64,000 bases of DNA from Acaryochloris sp. CCMEE 5410 (GTDB taxonomy: Bacteria > Cyanobacteriota > Cyanobacteriia > Thermosynechococcales > Thermosynechococcaceae), in NCBI RefSeq assembly GCF_000238775.2, contig NZ_AFEJ02000001.1:3534001-3598000 (forward strand). The letters are read 5' to 3'. A program made the translations under genes and the position numbers. Shown here one piece after another: positions 1-7,957 of the stretch. Position 1 is the first letter of the stretch; every line of letters begins with the position of its first letter. Below the pieces are notes generated by a model, which made no database searches, had not been told where the DNA came from, and was given only the letters and a program-made list of their open reading frames with translations.

Positions 1-1
1 T

Positions 2-2314
2 GATGGTTTAGGGCTCGCCCATCACCTGGCCGATCTCCATTTGCCAGCCATGGTGGTCATGCGCGAGCCTGTGCCTGACCAAGTGGCTCAGTATTTTCTC
101 AAGTACTTCTTAACTGCTTTTTCTAAGGGCAAACCCTTTCATTTAGCCGTCCGCGAAGCCCGGGAACGACTCCATGACCTAGAGCCTCATTTTCCCTGTG
201 CCACATGGTTGCCGATTATTTGCCAAAATCCAGCCGAACCGCCTCCAACATGGCAACAGCTCCATCAAAACGGTGGGGACGACTATTCTTTATGGCGCCA
301 TGATAATGATGCGGCGGCTCAAATTGTCACCATTGTCTTCACTGATCTAGTCAGCTCTACTGCCATTAAACAGGCGATGCCTGGCCTGGATGTCACCACT
401 CGGAACCAACAGTACTACGACACAATCCTCCAACCTCACCGCCAACGCGTCACTGATAGTTTAAAAACCTTTGGCGGTCGTCTGGTTAAAACCGAAGGGG
501 ATGGCTTTTTGATGAGCTTTCCAGGAGCCATGCAGGCTGCGCAGTGGTCCATTGCCCTGCAACAGCACCATGAACAAGATCCCATTGAGACACCGTTTGG
601 CCCCTTGCAGGTCAGGATTGGCATGCATACAGGCAGCCCCTTATTGAATGCTGAAGATCATGACTATATTGGTCAAGAAGTCGACTATGCCTATCGCATT
701 TCTGACCTAGCTGAAGGTGGACAAATCTTACTATCAGAAGTCTCAGCGGTGTTACTGCGCAATGCTGGTCTAACAGATATTACCGTATATGACCATGACC
801 ATTGCCCCCTCAAAGGCATCGGCTCTGTCCCTATTTTCGAAATTCTTTGGGATAATCGGCAACCGCGCCCACTGCGGGGGAGTAAACCATCCACAGTCTC
901 TAACGCTCTCAATACAGATCAGCAGCCTGCGAACAAAACACTCTCTGAGCCCATTGCTATACCGCCAAACGATGCAGAACCGCCTCCTGAAAAAGTCTCT
1001 CTGTTTTCTAAAGTTCATCGTTTTTGTCGCCGTCCTCTATGGTCCGTTTTGCCCACCAGTCTGTGTTTGACGGCAGCCATGTTAGGTATGCGAGGACTAG
1101 GCTTGTTACAACCCATGGAGTTTTGGGCGTTTGATCAGTTACTACGCCTTAGACCTAACGAAGGACCAGATCCCAGGCTCCTAATTGTATTGGTCACGGA
1201 TAAAGATATTCAGGTCCAAGGAGATCAGGCCCGGCGCAGTTCTTTAAACGATCCAACTCTGACGCAACTTCTCACCAAATTAGACGAGGCCAAGCCAAAA
1301 GCCATTGGCCTAGACATTTACCGAGATTTTGCCGTTGATCCTAACTACCCCAAGCTAACGACCCAACTCAAAGACAATGAGCGCTTAGTGGTTCCTTGTA
1401 AAGGGAGTGACTCATCCGGTGATAGCGATCCAGTCGGCATCGCCCCTCCATCTGAAGTTAAAGCACCTAATCGCATCGGCTTTACAGATTTTATCGAAGA
1501 TGGAGATGGGGTGTTACGTCGACATATTCTTCATATGAACCATGAGCCCGCTTCTCCCTGTCGAGCGTCTTTTTCCTTCGGGGCTTTATTAGCCTTTCAC
1601 TACTTGGAACAGCAGTCAAAACAGGCGTTTTCATTAAAGTTTGCGGAACCCAATGGTCAACCTTTGCAATTGCAGGTTCAAACGGCTCAACCAGGCACTG
1701 ACGCGACTCGAACCACAATCTTTAAACAACTACAACCCCATGGCGGCTATCAAGGGATTAATGATGACCGCATGAAGGGCTTGCAATTACTGCTGAATTA
1801 TCGAGCATTGCAGAAACCGACCGACATCGCCAAAACGGTAACTTTGGAGCAAGTTCTAACAGGTCAAGTTAATGCCAATGCTATTAAGGACAAGGTTGTT
1901 TTAGTAGGGGTCCAATCTAGTGGTTCTGGAGATTTTTGGTCCACGCCCTATGGTGCCGGCCCCACGCAGAAAGTTGCCGGTGTCTTTGTCCAGGCCCATA
2001 TGGCTAGCCAAATCATGAGTGCCGTTGAAGATCAACGCTCTTGCTTCAAAATATGGCCTCAATGGGCGGATGGCCTGTGGATATGGGGTTGGGCAATGAT
2101 GGGCGGCATCGTCGCCATTGTCTTCAAATTCACCACTCGTGCTGGTATGGTCAGCGCGGTTCTAGTGGGTGGATTGTTCAGCCTCTGTTTATGGGGCATC
2201 GTCCAGGCCATCTGGATGCCGTTCATTCCAGCTCTAATGGCTTTTATCATCACGACGCTTGCGGTGCTCTTAGTGCGTACGCAACAAATTGACCCTGATC
2301 ATAAAGCTTCTTAA
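2..2314 (+). CDS. CHAT - class III nucleotide cyclase - CHASE2 signalling protein (5' end outside window)
   Basis: The reading frame is open to the left window edge, so the true start lies outside; the first internal ATG is at 41. About 85 visible codons are the end of a CHAT (caspase-like) domain (MREPVPD, REARERL, WLPII). A class III adenylate/guanylate cyclase domain follows at about residues 95-240 counted from position 41, with the metal-binding FTD near 100-102 and a second EGDGF acidic motif near 150. A predicted membrane helix near 340-360, a CHASE2 sensor domain (about 365-660, with FDQLLRLRP and VTDKDI) and three C-terminal hydrophobic helices complete it. In known CHASE2 proteins the domain senses an extracytoplasmic signal; here it may control cAMP/cGMP synthesis. 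The DUF928 gene follows 41 bp downstream. The catalytic dyad of CHAT is not visible because the domain is cut. Confidence 0.85.
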   Translation, partial: DGLGLAHHLADLHLPAMVVMREPVPDQVAQYFLKYFLTAFSKGKPFHLAVREARERLHDLEPHFPCATWLPIICQNPAEPPPTWQQLHQNGGDDYSLWRHDNDAAAQIVTIVFTDLVSSTAIKQAMPGLDVTTRNQQYYDTILQPHRQRVTDSLKTFGGRLVKTEGDGFLMSFPGAMQAAQWSIALQQHHEQDPIETPFGPLQVRIGMHTGSPLLNAEDHDYIGQEVDYAYRISDLAEGGQILLSEVSAVLLRNAGLTDITVYDHDHCPLKGIGSVPIFEILWDNRQPRPLRGSKPSTVSNALNTDQQPANKTLSEPIAIPPNDAEPPPEKVSLFSKVHRFCRRPLWSVLPTSLCLTAAMLGMRGLGLLQPMEFWAFDQLLRLRPNEGPDPRLLIVLVTDKDIQVQGDQARRSSLNDPTLTQLLTKLDEAKPKAIGLDIYRDFAVDPNYPKLTTQLKDNERLVVPCKGSDSSGDSDPVGIAPPSEVKAPNRIGFTDFIEDGDGVLRRHILHMNHEPASPCRASFSFGALLAFHYLEQQSKQAFSLKFAEPNGQPLQLQVQTAQPGTDATRTTIFKQLQPHGGYQGINDDRMKGLQLLLNYRALQKPTDIAKTVTLEQVLTGQVNANAIKDKVVLVGVQSSGSGDFWSTPYGAGPTQKVAGVFVQAHMASQIMSAVEDQRSCFKIWPQWADGLWIWGWAMMGGIVAIVFKFTTRAGMVSAVLVGGLFSLCLWGIVQAIWMPFIPALMAFIITTLAVLLVRTQQIDPDHKAS

Positions 2315-2355
2315 AATCCTCAAAATCCTCATCCCCAGTAAAGGAGATTTCGTTT

Positions 2356-3204
2356 ATGCTGACTGACCAACCTTTTTCTCGATCAATGCTGCTCACCCTA
2401 GCGGTTGTTACTGTGGCAAGTGCAGGACTTTCTGGGCGCACCCCTCATGTCATAGCTATGCATCAGCACAACCCTATGACCTTTTCCATGCCAACTCCCC
2501 CCAGCGATCCTGGAGCGCCAACAGGTCGGCGTGAAGGTGGAAGTAGCCGTGGCGATAAAATTTACACGCTATGTAAAACGGTAGAAGAAGCTGCGAACAA
2601 ACAATGTGCAACGTCTCGTTTAACCGCTCTAGTCCCTGAAGTTGATGCTGAAAAACAGATATGGGGCCTGACTGGAGCGGATCATCCAGAATTTCTGTTC
2701 TATTTATCGAAGTTCAGAACCCCCGAGCAACCCAAAACCACACGCCTAAACATTGAATTCGTTTTGCAAGATGAGGATGATAAATACGTCCACAAAACCA
2801 GTTTTGTCTTACCGTTAACGGAAGGCGGTATCATTCGTATTCCTATTCCTGAGAATCGAGATCCTTTACAGGTCGGCAAGCGATATACCTGGACGCTGTT
2901 GACAAAATTTGGACCAAACGAGACCAATTATGTTCACGGCAGAATTTACCGTAAGCAGATGGACAGCCAACGCCAGCAAGAACTGAAAACCGCCTCTCCC
3001 TTGAAGCGATTGGAAATCTCTTTAAAAGAGGGGTTATGGTTTGATGCGATTGCGATGCTCGTTGATTTAAAACAGGATGCCCCTCAAGATCTAACCATTC
3101 TCTCAAGATGGAACAGTTTATTAGACGACATTAATCTTAAAGAGCTGGCCACGGAACCCATGCTGTCTTGCTGTACCCCAGACCCCCACTTATCGCTCAA
3201 GTAA
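2356..3204 (+). CDS. DUF928 domain protein, exported
   Basis: A 282-residue protein with an N-terminal hydrophobic segment (about residues 10-25) that looks like a signal peptide. The DUF928 hallmarks are present: a GRREGGSSRG-type stretch near 55, then LTALVPE near 90, GLT, and FLFYLSKF near 117. Family members are cyanobacterial, of unknown biochemical role, and often sit next to CHAT or CHASE2 proteins, exactly as here. The start is supported by AAAGGAG eight bases upstream of the ATG. The close spacing suggests co-transcription with the cyclase gene upstream. The tail ends in a CC pair. A periplasmic role linked to the CHASE2 sensor is inference only. Confidence 0.8.
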   Translation: MLTDQPFSRSMLLTLAVVTVASAGLSGRTPHVIAMHQHNPMTFSMPTPPSDPGAPTGRREGGSSRGDKIYTLCKTVEEAANKQCATSRLTALVPEVDAEKQIWGLTGADHPEFLFYLSKFRTPEQPKTTRLNIEFVLQDEDDKYVHKTSFVLPLTEGGIIRIPIPENRDPLQVGKRYTWTLLTKFGPNETNYVHGRIYRKQMDSQRQQELKTASPLKRLEISLKEGLWFDAIAMLVDLKQDAPQDLTILSRWNSLLDDINLKELATEPMLSCCTPDPHLSLK

Positions 3205-3260
3205 TCTACGGCTGTATGTCTAGCTGGGGCGTGGTTTCAAGATGGCCATTTTATCAATGG

Positions 3261-4556
3261 CTAGGCATAAGAAAGCGTTTGAGTGGTTTGATTCCATTGC
3301 CAGCAGGGCTGATCGGGCCGAATTAATACGCCGCCTAACCAGCGATCGCAAGTTTGTAGCGATCGCCAATGTTGCGTTTGAGCAAGGAGCGCTAGCCCGA
3401 GAGGTGTAATGTCGAAGTGGCGTTGCGACCACGGTAACGCCATGGTTTCTGGCTGAACGGTAAGCAGTGGATGCGGGCCATTCAGGAGCTGTTGCAACAC
3501 AAACCAATACATGGTGTCTCCCAAATAGGGGAGTGGCTCTCGCTCATTGACTAGCGTCTGAAACAGATCCTGACCCAAGCATGGCCCTTCAGCCAAAATC
3601 GTCAATGTCAGACGCTCCGTTAGGCTAAGACCATCTTCCGCCCAAGGGAGCTCTTGTAAGTGACGTAGGAGTGCAGGGCCAAGAGCAGGTAATTGAGAGG
3701 TATCCTCCGTGGCGATGGACCACAGATCTTCTGGAGAGGGAGCCGTCAAGGCTTGCCAGGTGCGATCGCATAAGTGCATCTGCTCAGCAGTCACAGGCTG
3801 ACGTTGGGACCAAAGCAGCGGCAAGGCTTCCAAGGGCAACTGCCCCAAACCTCGAAAACCTCGAAAACCCGGAAAGGAATCAATGCAGATCAAGTCTAGT
3901 TTTTGGGAATCCCCTAATTCATACCTAAAATAATGTAATAGGTAGGATAGGCTAAGCTGGTCATAACTATCGGCCTCAAACCACAACAGAATTCGAGGGT
4001 AGCAGTGGCTGGCTTGCAGCTGATGGTATTCGTCACGAAGGCGATCGTGGATGACCTCTAGTTCCATTTCATAGGCTGTGGCCATAAACTCAGCCCGTCG
4101 TTGAATGTACTCTGACCGATGGGTCAGCGACTGCACCGGCCCTTGGCAAAACGGATCAGTAAACGCTAAATAATCCCCCACAAACCCGGCTTGTTGTAGA
4201 CGCTGTTCCAGATCAGAACCACAGCGGATATGCAGCGTGGAACAATCGGCATCTGGTGGCGGGAGTTGCTGGGCTTTCAGTTGAGACCGAATCAATTCCA
4301 TTTGGTCAATGTGAGCTTTCATTTGCGACCAGCTGGAAAACTGATTTTCTCGAGCAATGACCAACTGCGCATCTGCTAATTGCAGCAGACTCATAAACAT
4401 GACCTGTCCAGGTTGACAGTCCGGATGATATTTCTGAAAGCGATCAATGGATACAGGATCCCCAGCTTTTGCCTTTTTCAAAATATCTTTAGCGCGCTTG
4501 CGTTGTTGCTCAAGATTTAAGCGGCCATCATTTTTTGAATCAGGGTGTTGGAACAT
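3261..4556 (-). CDS. DUF1835 domain protein
   Basis: A 431-residue soluble protein. Residues about 1-95 are a charged helical region (RAKDILKKAKAGD) and residues about 105-230 match DUF1835: LHIRCGSDLEQRLQQAGF followed by the typical DPFCQGPVQ motif. The rest is the usual C-terminal extension with many Leu-rich helices ending near CWQW. The family function is not established. The gene is convergent with the DUF928 gene (56 bp between stop codons), so it is a separate transcription unit. There is no membrane segment or signal peptide. The family assignment is firm; no enzymatic role is claimed. Confidence 0.75.
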   Translation of the reverse strand: MFQHPDSKNDGRLNLEQQRKRAKDILKKAKAGDPVSIDRFQKYHPDCQPGQVMFMSLLQLADAQLVIARENQFSSWSQMKAHIDQMELIRSQLKAQQLPPPDADCSTLHIRCGSDLEQRLQQAGFVGDYLAFTDPFCQGPVQSLTHRSEYIQRRAEFMATAYEMELEVIHDRLRDEYHQLQASHCYPRILLWFEADSYDQLSLSYLLHYFRYELGDSQKLDLICIDSFPGFRGFRGLGQLPLEALPLLWSQRQPVTAEQMHLCDRTWQALTAPSPEDLWSIATEDTSQLPALGPALLRHLQELPWAEDGLSLTERLTLTILAEGPCLGQDLFQTLVNEREPLPYLGDTMYWFVLQQLLNGPHPLLTVQPETMALPWSQRHFDITPLGLALLAQTQHWRSLQTCDRWLGGVLIRPDQPCWQWNQTTQTLSYA

Positions 4557-4920
4557 GCAGCTCAGAAAATCACCTGCGTTCGCTCCTCAGGAAAAGGTTT
4601 TTAGCGTAACTAATGATGGGCGCAGCCCTTTCCGCGAACGTGGTGGTGCTCACAACACTCTATTGAGTAAATATACCAGCAATATTTTTATTTGCACAAG
4701 ATTTTTTTATGTTGAGCCATAGTAAGAAACTAGCGTTAATCCGATGCCCGAAAATATCTTAGATGCATCATTTTTCGGAAAAAAGCAAATATTTGCTCTT
4801 CTCATAAAGATTATGAGGTATGAGTTATGGAAATATTTAGGCGATACTGAGAACAACCAATTTGAGTACTTAAATTATCAACCAATCAGGCGAACTTCCA
4901 CATGGTTTTTCAACCTAAAA

Positions 4921-4957
4921 GACAATGTTTTCTATAGGAAATATGGAAAACATTGTC
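4921..4957. repeat. Perfect 12-bp inverted repeat (hairpin)
   Basis: GACAATGTTTTC at 4921-4932 and GAAAACATTGTC at 4946-4957 are exact reverse complements with a 13-base loop. No U-run follows directly on either side, so it is not a standard intrinsic terminator. It lies about 230 bp from the tRNA-Cys fragment and could be a recombinase or protein binding site. Function unknown. Confidence 0.7.
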
Positions 4958-5188
4958 TACAAAAAAGAAAACTATAACTACTCAATTAAGGTAAACAACC
5001 AATACAACATTCACCTACACATCCAAAATTTCAAGGATTCACTATGCTTAAAATTGCTTGAACGGTTGACAATACCTCAGCACCTCCGTCTGATCAGCCA
5101 CTCAACCATCCTTGGCGAAAGACGCTATACAAAATGGCGTCTCTGCCAATACAGCGGAGAACACTCTTATACTTTGTTTCTTGATTCA

Positions 5189-5235
5189 AGGCGGCACCCA
5201 GATTCGAACTAGGGATAAAGGCTTTGCAGGCTCTT
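5189..5235 (-). pseudogene. 3' fragment of tRNA-Cys(GCA)
   Basis: Read on the minus strand, the segment gives CTGCAAA (anticodon loop, GCA), a 3' anticodon half, variable loop, a T-arm with TTCGAAT loop and CTGGG 3' stem, and the 3' acceptor half TGCCGCC plus discriminator T. This matches the 3' half of the cyanobacterial tRNA-Cys. The 5' half (acceptor GGCGGCA and D-arm) is absent where it should be, around 5237-5262, and the 5' anticodon stem does not pair cleanly. Such 3' tRNA fragments are typical attachment-site scars left by integrative elements. A functional tRNA cannot be formed. Confidence 0.75.
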
Positions 5236-5386
5236 GCTCTTCAGATCCAAACTCTTTTCAGACAACAGTTTCAAAATCAGAATCTCAAAGTGTCCTTAAA
5301 AATGTCCTTAATTTTTTGCAGTCGATAAACCCCTGTAGTGCAAGACCATTACTCGATACATCAATATTTGTGACATTGTGATGTTG

Positions 5387-5776
5387 TCAGCTGGTATGTT
5401 CTTGCAGCCATGTCGTCAGATCCGCAGTGCTGGAGAAATCTAAACAGGCATCTGCTAGTGTTTCAAGCTGATCACTAGAGAGATCCTGGATCTGGGCCTC
5501 AATCTCAGGGGAAATAGGCCCAAGCTTACGAGCTAATAGTCTTAACAGGATCGAGGCTTCCCCTTCCTGTAACGCTTCTTGGTAGACCTTGGTTTGTTTG
5601 AGTTCGCTGAGGCCCAGCATCATTTCCATCTCCCGTCTCGTTAACTCTGGAGACTTATAAATAAAAACGGTCTTTACTAATTGTAGGAACTTCTCTTGGG
5701 TCCTCGCATCCGTGATCTCTGTGCGGACCCGATCGATAAACTGTCTTCCTCGTTCTGGTGCAATTGTGTTTTTCAT
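5387..5776 (-). pseudogene. Truncated Rpn-family (DUF2887/DUF4351) nuclease remnant
   Basis: The 129 residues match the C-terminal half of cyanobacterial Rpn/PD-(D/E)XK transposase-like proteins: the helix FLQLVKTVFIYKSPELTRREMEMMLGL-type region (written here only in outline), the KQTKVYQEALQEGE linker, and a DUF4351 tail (LLARKLGPISPEI, about residues 75-125). Full-length relatives are about 250-300 residues and carry the PD-(D/E)XK nuclease domain at the N-terminus, which is missing here. The frame stops being recognisable at the edge of the adjacent IS1-like element, so that insertion probably removed the nuclease half. An ATG at 5776 could still give a C-terminal peptide. Confidence 0.7.
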
Positions 5777-5791
5777 ACCAATTAGCTGAAT

Positions 5792-6653
5792 GATTGTGCG
5801 TCAACAAAGTGTGGGATAGGTGGCTAAGTCTCGCCATTCCCACGCATGCTCTGTCAGCCCAGCACGTTGGGCAGCTGTATTCTTGAATCGAGAGTGGCAC
5901 CAGATCCAGTTGAAATAGGTCAGTATCAGTCTTAACGTCACTGCACTCTGTTGCCAGACTTTACCAAATTTATTCTGCCGCCGATGCCAGCGCCCGGTCT
6001 GTTGGCGTAGTATGCCATTGGTCCGCTCTAAGCGCTGTGTCAGAGCTTTACTCACTTGATGGATCACCTCATCGGCTAATTGTCGTGAATACCCTTCCCA
6101 GCCATCGGTTTGCCAATGGTGACAGGCAGTTTTGCCTTCGGTATTCTCAATTAATTCTTGAGCGAGTTCGTCGGTATGTTTGCCAATACGGCCACTGAGC
6201 ACCAAGCCACTGTCTTTGGCGAGACTCAACGCTATCCAGCAATCACCGACGCTCAACTCTTCCGGGTCACAGGGCTTTTGCTTTTTTGACAAAGGACCAC
6301 AACTCATCTGCATTGATGACGTCAGTCGAAACGGCCTGAACGTCTTGGTTGTGAATCATTTGGGCTTTATGGCTCGCTGAACGAATCACACTCACACAAG
6401 GGTTGTAAGCCACACCTGTGATGCGGGATAGGCCTCTGAGGTTACTGCCTTCAGCATGAGATTGAAGGATGGTCTGGATGGTTTCAGAAGAAATCTGACG
6501 GCGATAATAAAGGGTATCAAAGGTCTCACTGAAGGTTTGGTGACAGTGGGGGCAACGGTAACGTTGGCTGCCTTTACTGGTTTTACCGTCAGAAGATAGG
6601 ATAACTCAACTCCCTATAGGTTTAACAAACCCACACTTTTTTGATGCACGACC
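5792..6653 (-). mobile_element. IS1-like insertion sequence, decayed
   Basis: About 860 bp bounded by imperfect inverted repeats: 5792-5815 and 6630-6653 match at 20 of 24 positions (shared core GTGTGGG and TCAA). Similarity may extend a few bases outward (TAGCT on both sides). It holds one IS1-type transposase reading region on the minus strand. No clear target duplication was found, which fits an old or rearranged insertion. Confidence 0.7.
5801..6618 (-). pseudogene. IS1-family transposase, frameshifted and N-terminally damaged
   Basis: The C-terminal catalytic part (5801-6313) has the IS1 InsB pattern: GDCWIALSLAKDSGLV, a DGWEGY motif, RLERTNGILRQ and RQNKFGK. The preceding N-terminal part (YRCPHCHQTFSETFDTLYYRR, then a helix-turn-helix) is in a different frame; the two join at an A6 run at about 6285-6291 and need a +1 (or -2) shift. 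Upstream, the first zinc-finger cysteine pair is lost: the frame meets a TGA at about 6615 and lacks a normal start. IS1 elements often use a programmed -1 shift, but the direction here differs and the N-terminus is broken, so I call it inactive. Confidence 0.7.
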
Positions 6654-6743
6654 AAATTGAGCTATGTCCACTGTTTATAATCGATATCCCACACCGCTCA
6701 AAAAAAGAGATGAGGGAACTCAAGATTTTCAGCAAGAACAAAC

Positions 6744-7424
6744 TTAGGACACTACGGGAGCATCTTCAGTGGTCAATGCGGGGGGAGTATGTGGACTGAG
6801 AAGGGCTTGCTGGGCTTCAGGTTGCTGGCAGGCCACCATTGTTTTGACATGTTCCATCTCATCATCGCGGATGGCCACAAATACGTCATATAGTGTATCA
6901 ACCTGAGGACGGCGTTCTGCTGCTTGATGTGCAGTTTGGAATTCATCAAACATGTAGAGATCACCATCTCGGTAATACTGAATCGCGATGTCTGGGGCTG
7001 GTAGGGTTTTGAGGTGTTCAGCTTCTGCCTGCAAGAACTTGTCGTAGGAGGCATAGGCATGCTCTTCCACTAGCTCCATAAAATGGTAGGCCGAGCGGGG
7101 AGAAACTACGTATAACGCCGCAATCACCCAGTAGTAAATCAAGGCGGTGGTTTTGGCCAAGAGGCGATCACCCCAAAATTCGGCACCCCCTAGAGATTCC
7201 ATAATCAGGAGGTGATGAAGCTCATTCCAAGATTCGGCAAAGTGAATTTTGAGCCAGTCCGCCTTACGCCAGAGGCCTAGCGTTTCGTACAAGTGGAGAA
7301 CGGATAGATAGGAAAAGTAGGGGACACGGGCAACAGTTTCAAGTACGTAAAACCGGGGATAGGGACGATTGGCATAGATCTTATTGATGACAAACACCAA
7401 AATGCCAACTAAAACACGAGTCAT
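6744..7424 (-). CDS. ptox: Plastoquinol terminal oxidase (alternative-oxidase family)
   Basis: A 226-residue di-iron quinol oxidase that transfers electrons from plastoquinol to oxygen without pumping protons. The diagnostic motifs are all present: RVPYFSYLSVLHLYETLG, HFAESWNELHHLLIMESLGG (first Glu ligand and ExxH), EEHAYASYDKF, and RDDEMEHVKTM (last Glu/His ligands). Length fits cyanobacterial PTOX. Two hydrophobic segments allow interfacial membrane binding. The start has AGGAG upstream. It is the last gene of a norB-glbN-ptox run on the minus strand, so it may act as an oxygen scavenger and an overflow valve of the plastoquinone pool alongside NO detoxification. Confidence 0.9.
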   Translation of the reverse strand: MTRVLVGILVFVINKIYANRPYPRFYVLETVARVPYFSYLSVLHLYETLGLWRKADWLKIHFAESWNELHHLLIMESLGGAEFWGDRLLAKTTALIYYWVIAALYVVSPRSAYHFMELVEEHAYASYDKFLQAEAEHLKTLPAPDIAIQYYRDGDLYMFDEFQTAHQAAERRPQVDTLYDVFVAIRDDEMEHVKTMVACQQPEAQQALLSPHTPPALTTEDAPVVS

Positions 7425-7513
7425 TGGTTGTTCTCCTGGTACGGTAGATGATTCCTAGATTTAGACCATTGCAATACTTCAGAATGAGCCGAATGGGCAT
7501 TGCACATTGATTT

Positions 7514-7888
7514 TTACTGGTTCAAGACATCTTTTTGATGTTGAGGGGCTGCTGCTACCGCTGCGACTTCTGCCATCAGCTCCTCAGGAACTCCCATGTC
7601 TTTAAGAGTTACCATGAGATTCTCCGCTACGGCGTCAAAATGCTCTCCCTTTAAGCCTTGTTTCTCTACTAGCTCTTTATGGGCTGCTCGCATATGGCGA
7701 CCATCATATTTATCGGTGCCGCCAAAAGCGTAGGTCAGAAAGGCTTTTTGATGTGCTCGCTGTCTCACCATATCGGTGTTAGCAAAAAAGTGATTGATGC
7801 GCTCATCTTGTAAGACGCGCTCATAAAACTTGTCCACTGCTAAGTCAACGGCGGCTGAACCACCAAGTTTGTCAAATAAAGTTGGCAT
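7514..7888 (-). CDS. glbN: Group I truncated hemoglobin
   Basis: A 124-residue 2-on-2 globin, typical in length for GlbN. It begins TLFDKLGG, has the E-helix region with AHQKAFLTYAFGG, the proximal F-helix His in MRAAHKELV, and a C-terminal GH region. In cyanobacteria GlbN binds oxygen and NO and protects against reactive nitrogen species. It sits between norB and ptox, 69 bp after the norB stop and 89 bp before ptox, in the same direction, so an NO-detoxification operon is likely. AGGAG lies a few bases before the ATG. Confidence 0.92.
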   Translation of the reverse strand: MPTLFDKLGGSAAVDLAVDKFYERVLQDERINHFFANTDMVRQRAHQKAFLTYAFGGTDKYDGRHMRAAHKELVEKQGLKGEHFDAVAENLMVTLKDMGVPEELMAEVAAVAAAPQHQKDVLNQ

Positions 7889-7957
7889 ATTGCTCCTGCT
7901 TCGATTGAGTTTAAGTGTGATTCAACTCGTGTTTATTGGGTGGAGTTCTTCAGGTTT

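Larger units (their letters stand above)
4557..5386. other. Long non-coding stretch with hairpin and tRNA fragment
   Basis: About 830 bases without a convincing gene. Small open frames exist (for example 4744-4977 +) but have no recognisable domain, and one runs straight through a strong hairpin. The stretch contains a perfect 12-bp inverted repeat (4921-4932 with 4946-4957) and the 3' part of a tRNA-Cys gene (5189-5235). The region between the tRNA fragment and 5386 has two GTCCTTAA direct repeats and poly-T. The overall look is an old integration boundary rather than a gene. Confidence 0.5.

Noticed and set aside
4744-4977. A 77-codon plus-strand frame
   Set aside because: No RBS, no domain, and it runs across the 12-bp hairpin at 4921-4957.
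5189-5262. A functional tRNA-Cys gene
   Set aside because: The 5' half with the acceptor and D-arm is absent, and the 5' anticodon stem does not pair properly.
5801-6618. Programmed -1 frameshift as in classical IS1
   Set aside because: The second frame is +1 (equal to -2) relative to the first at the A6 run, and the N-terminal zinc finger is already broken.
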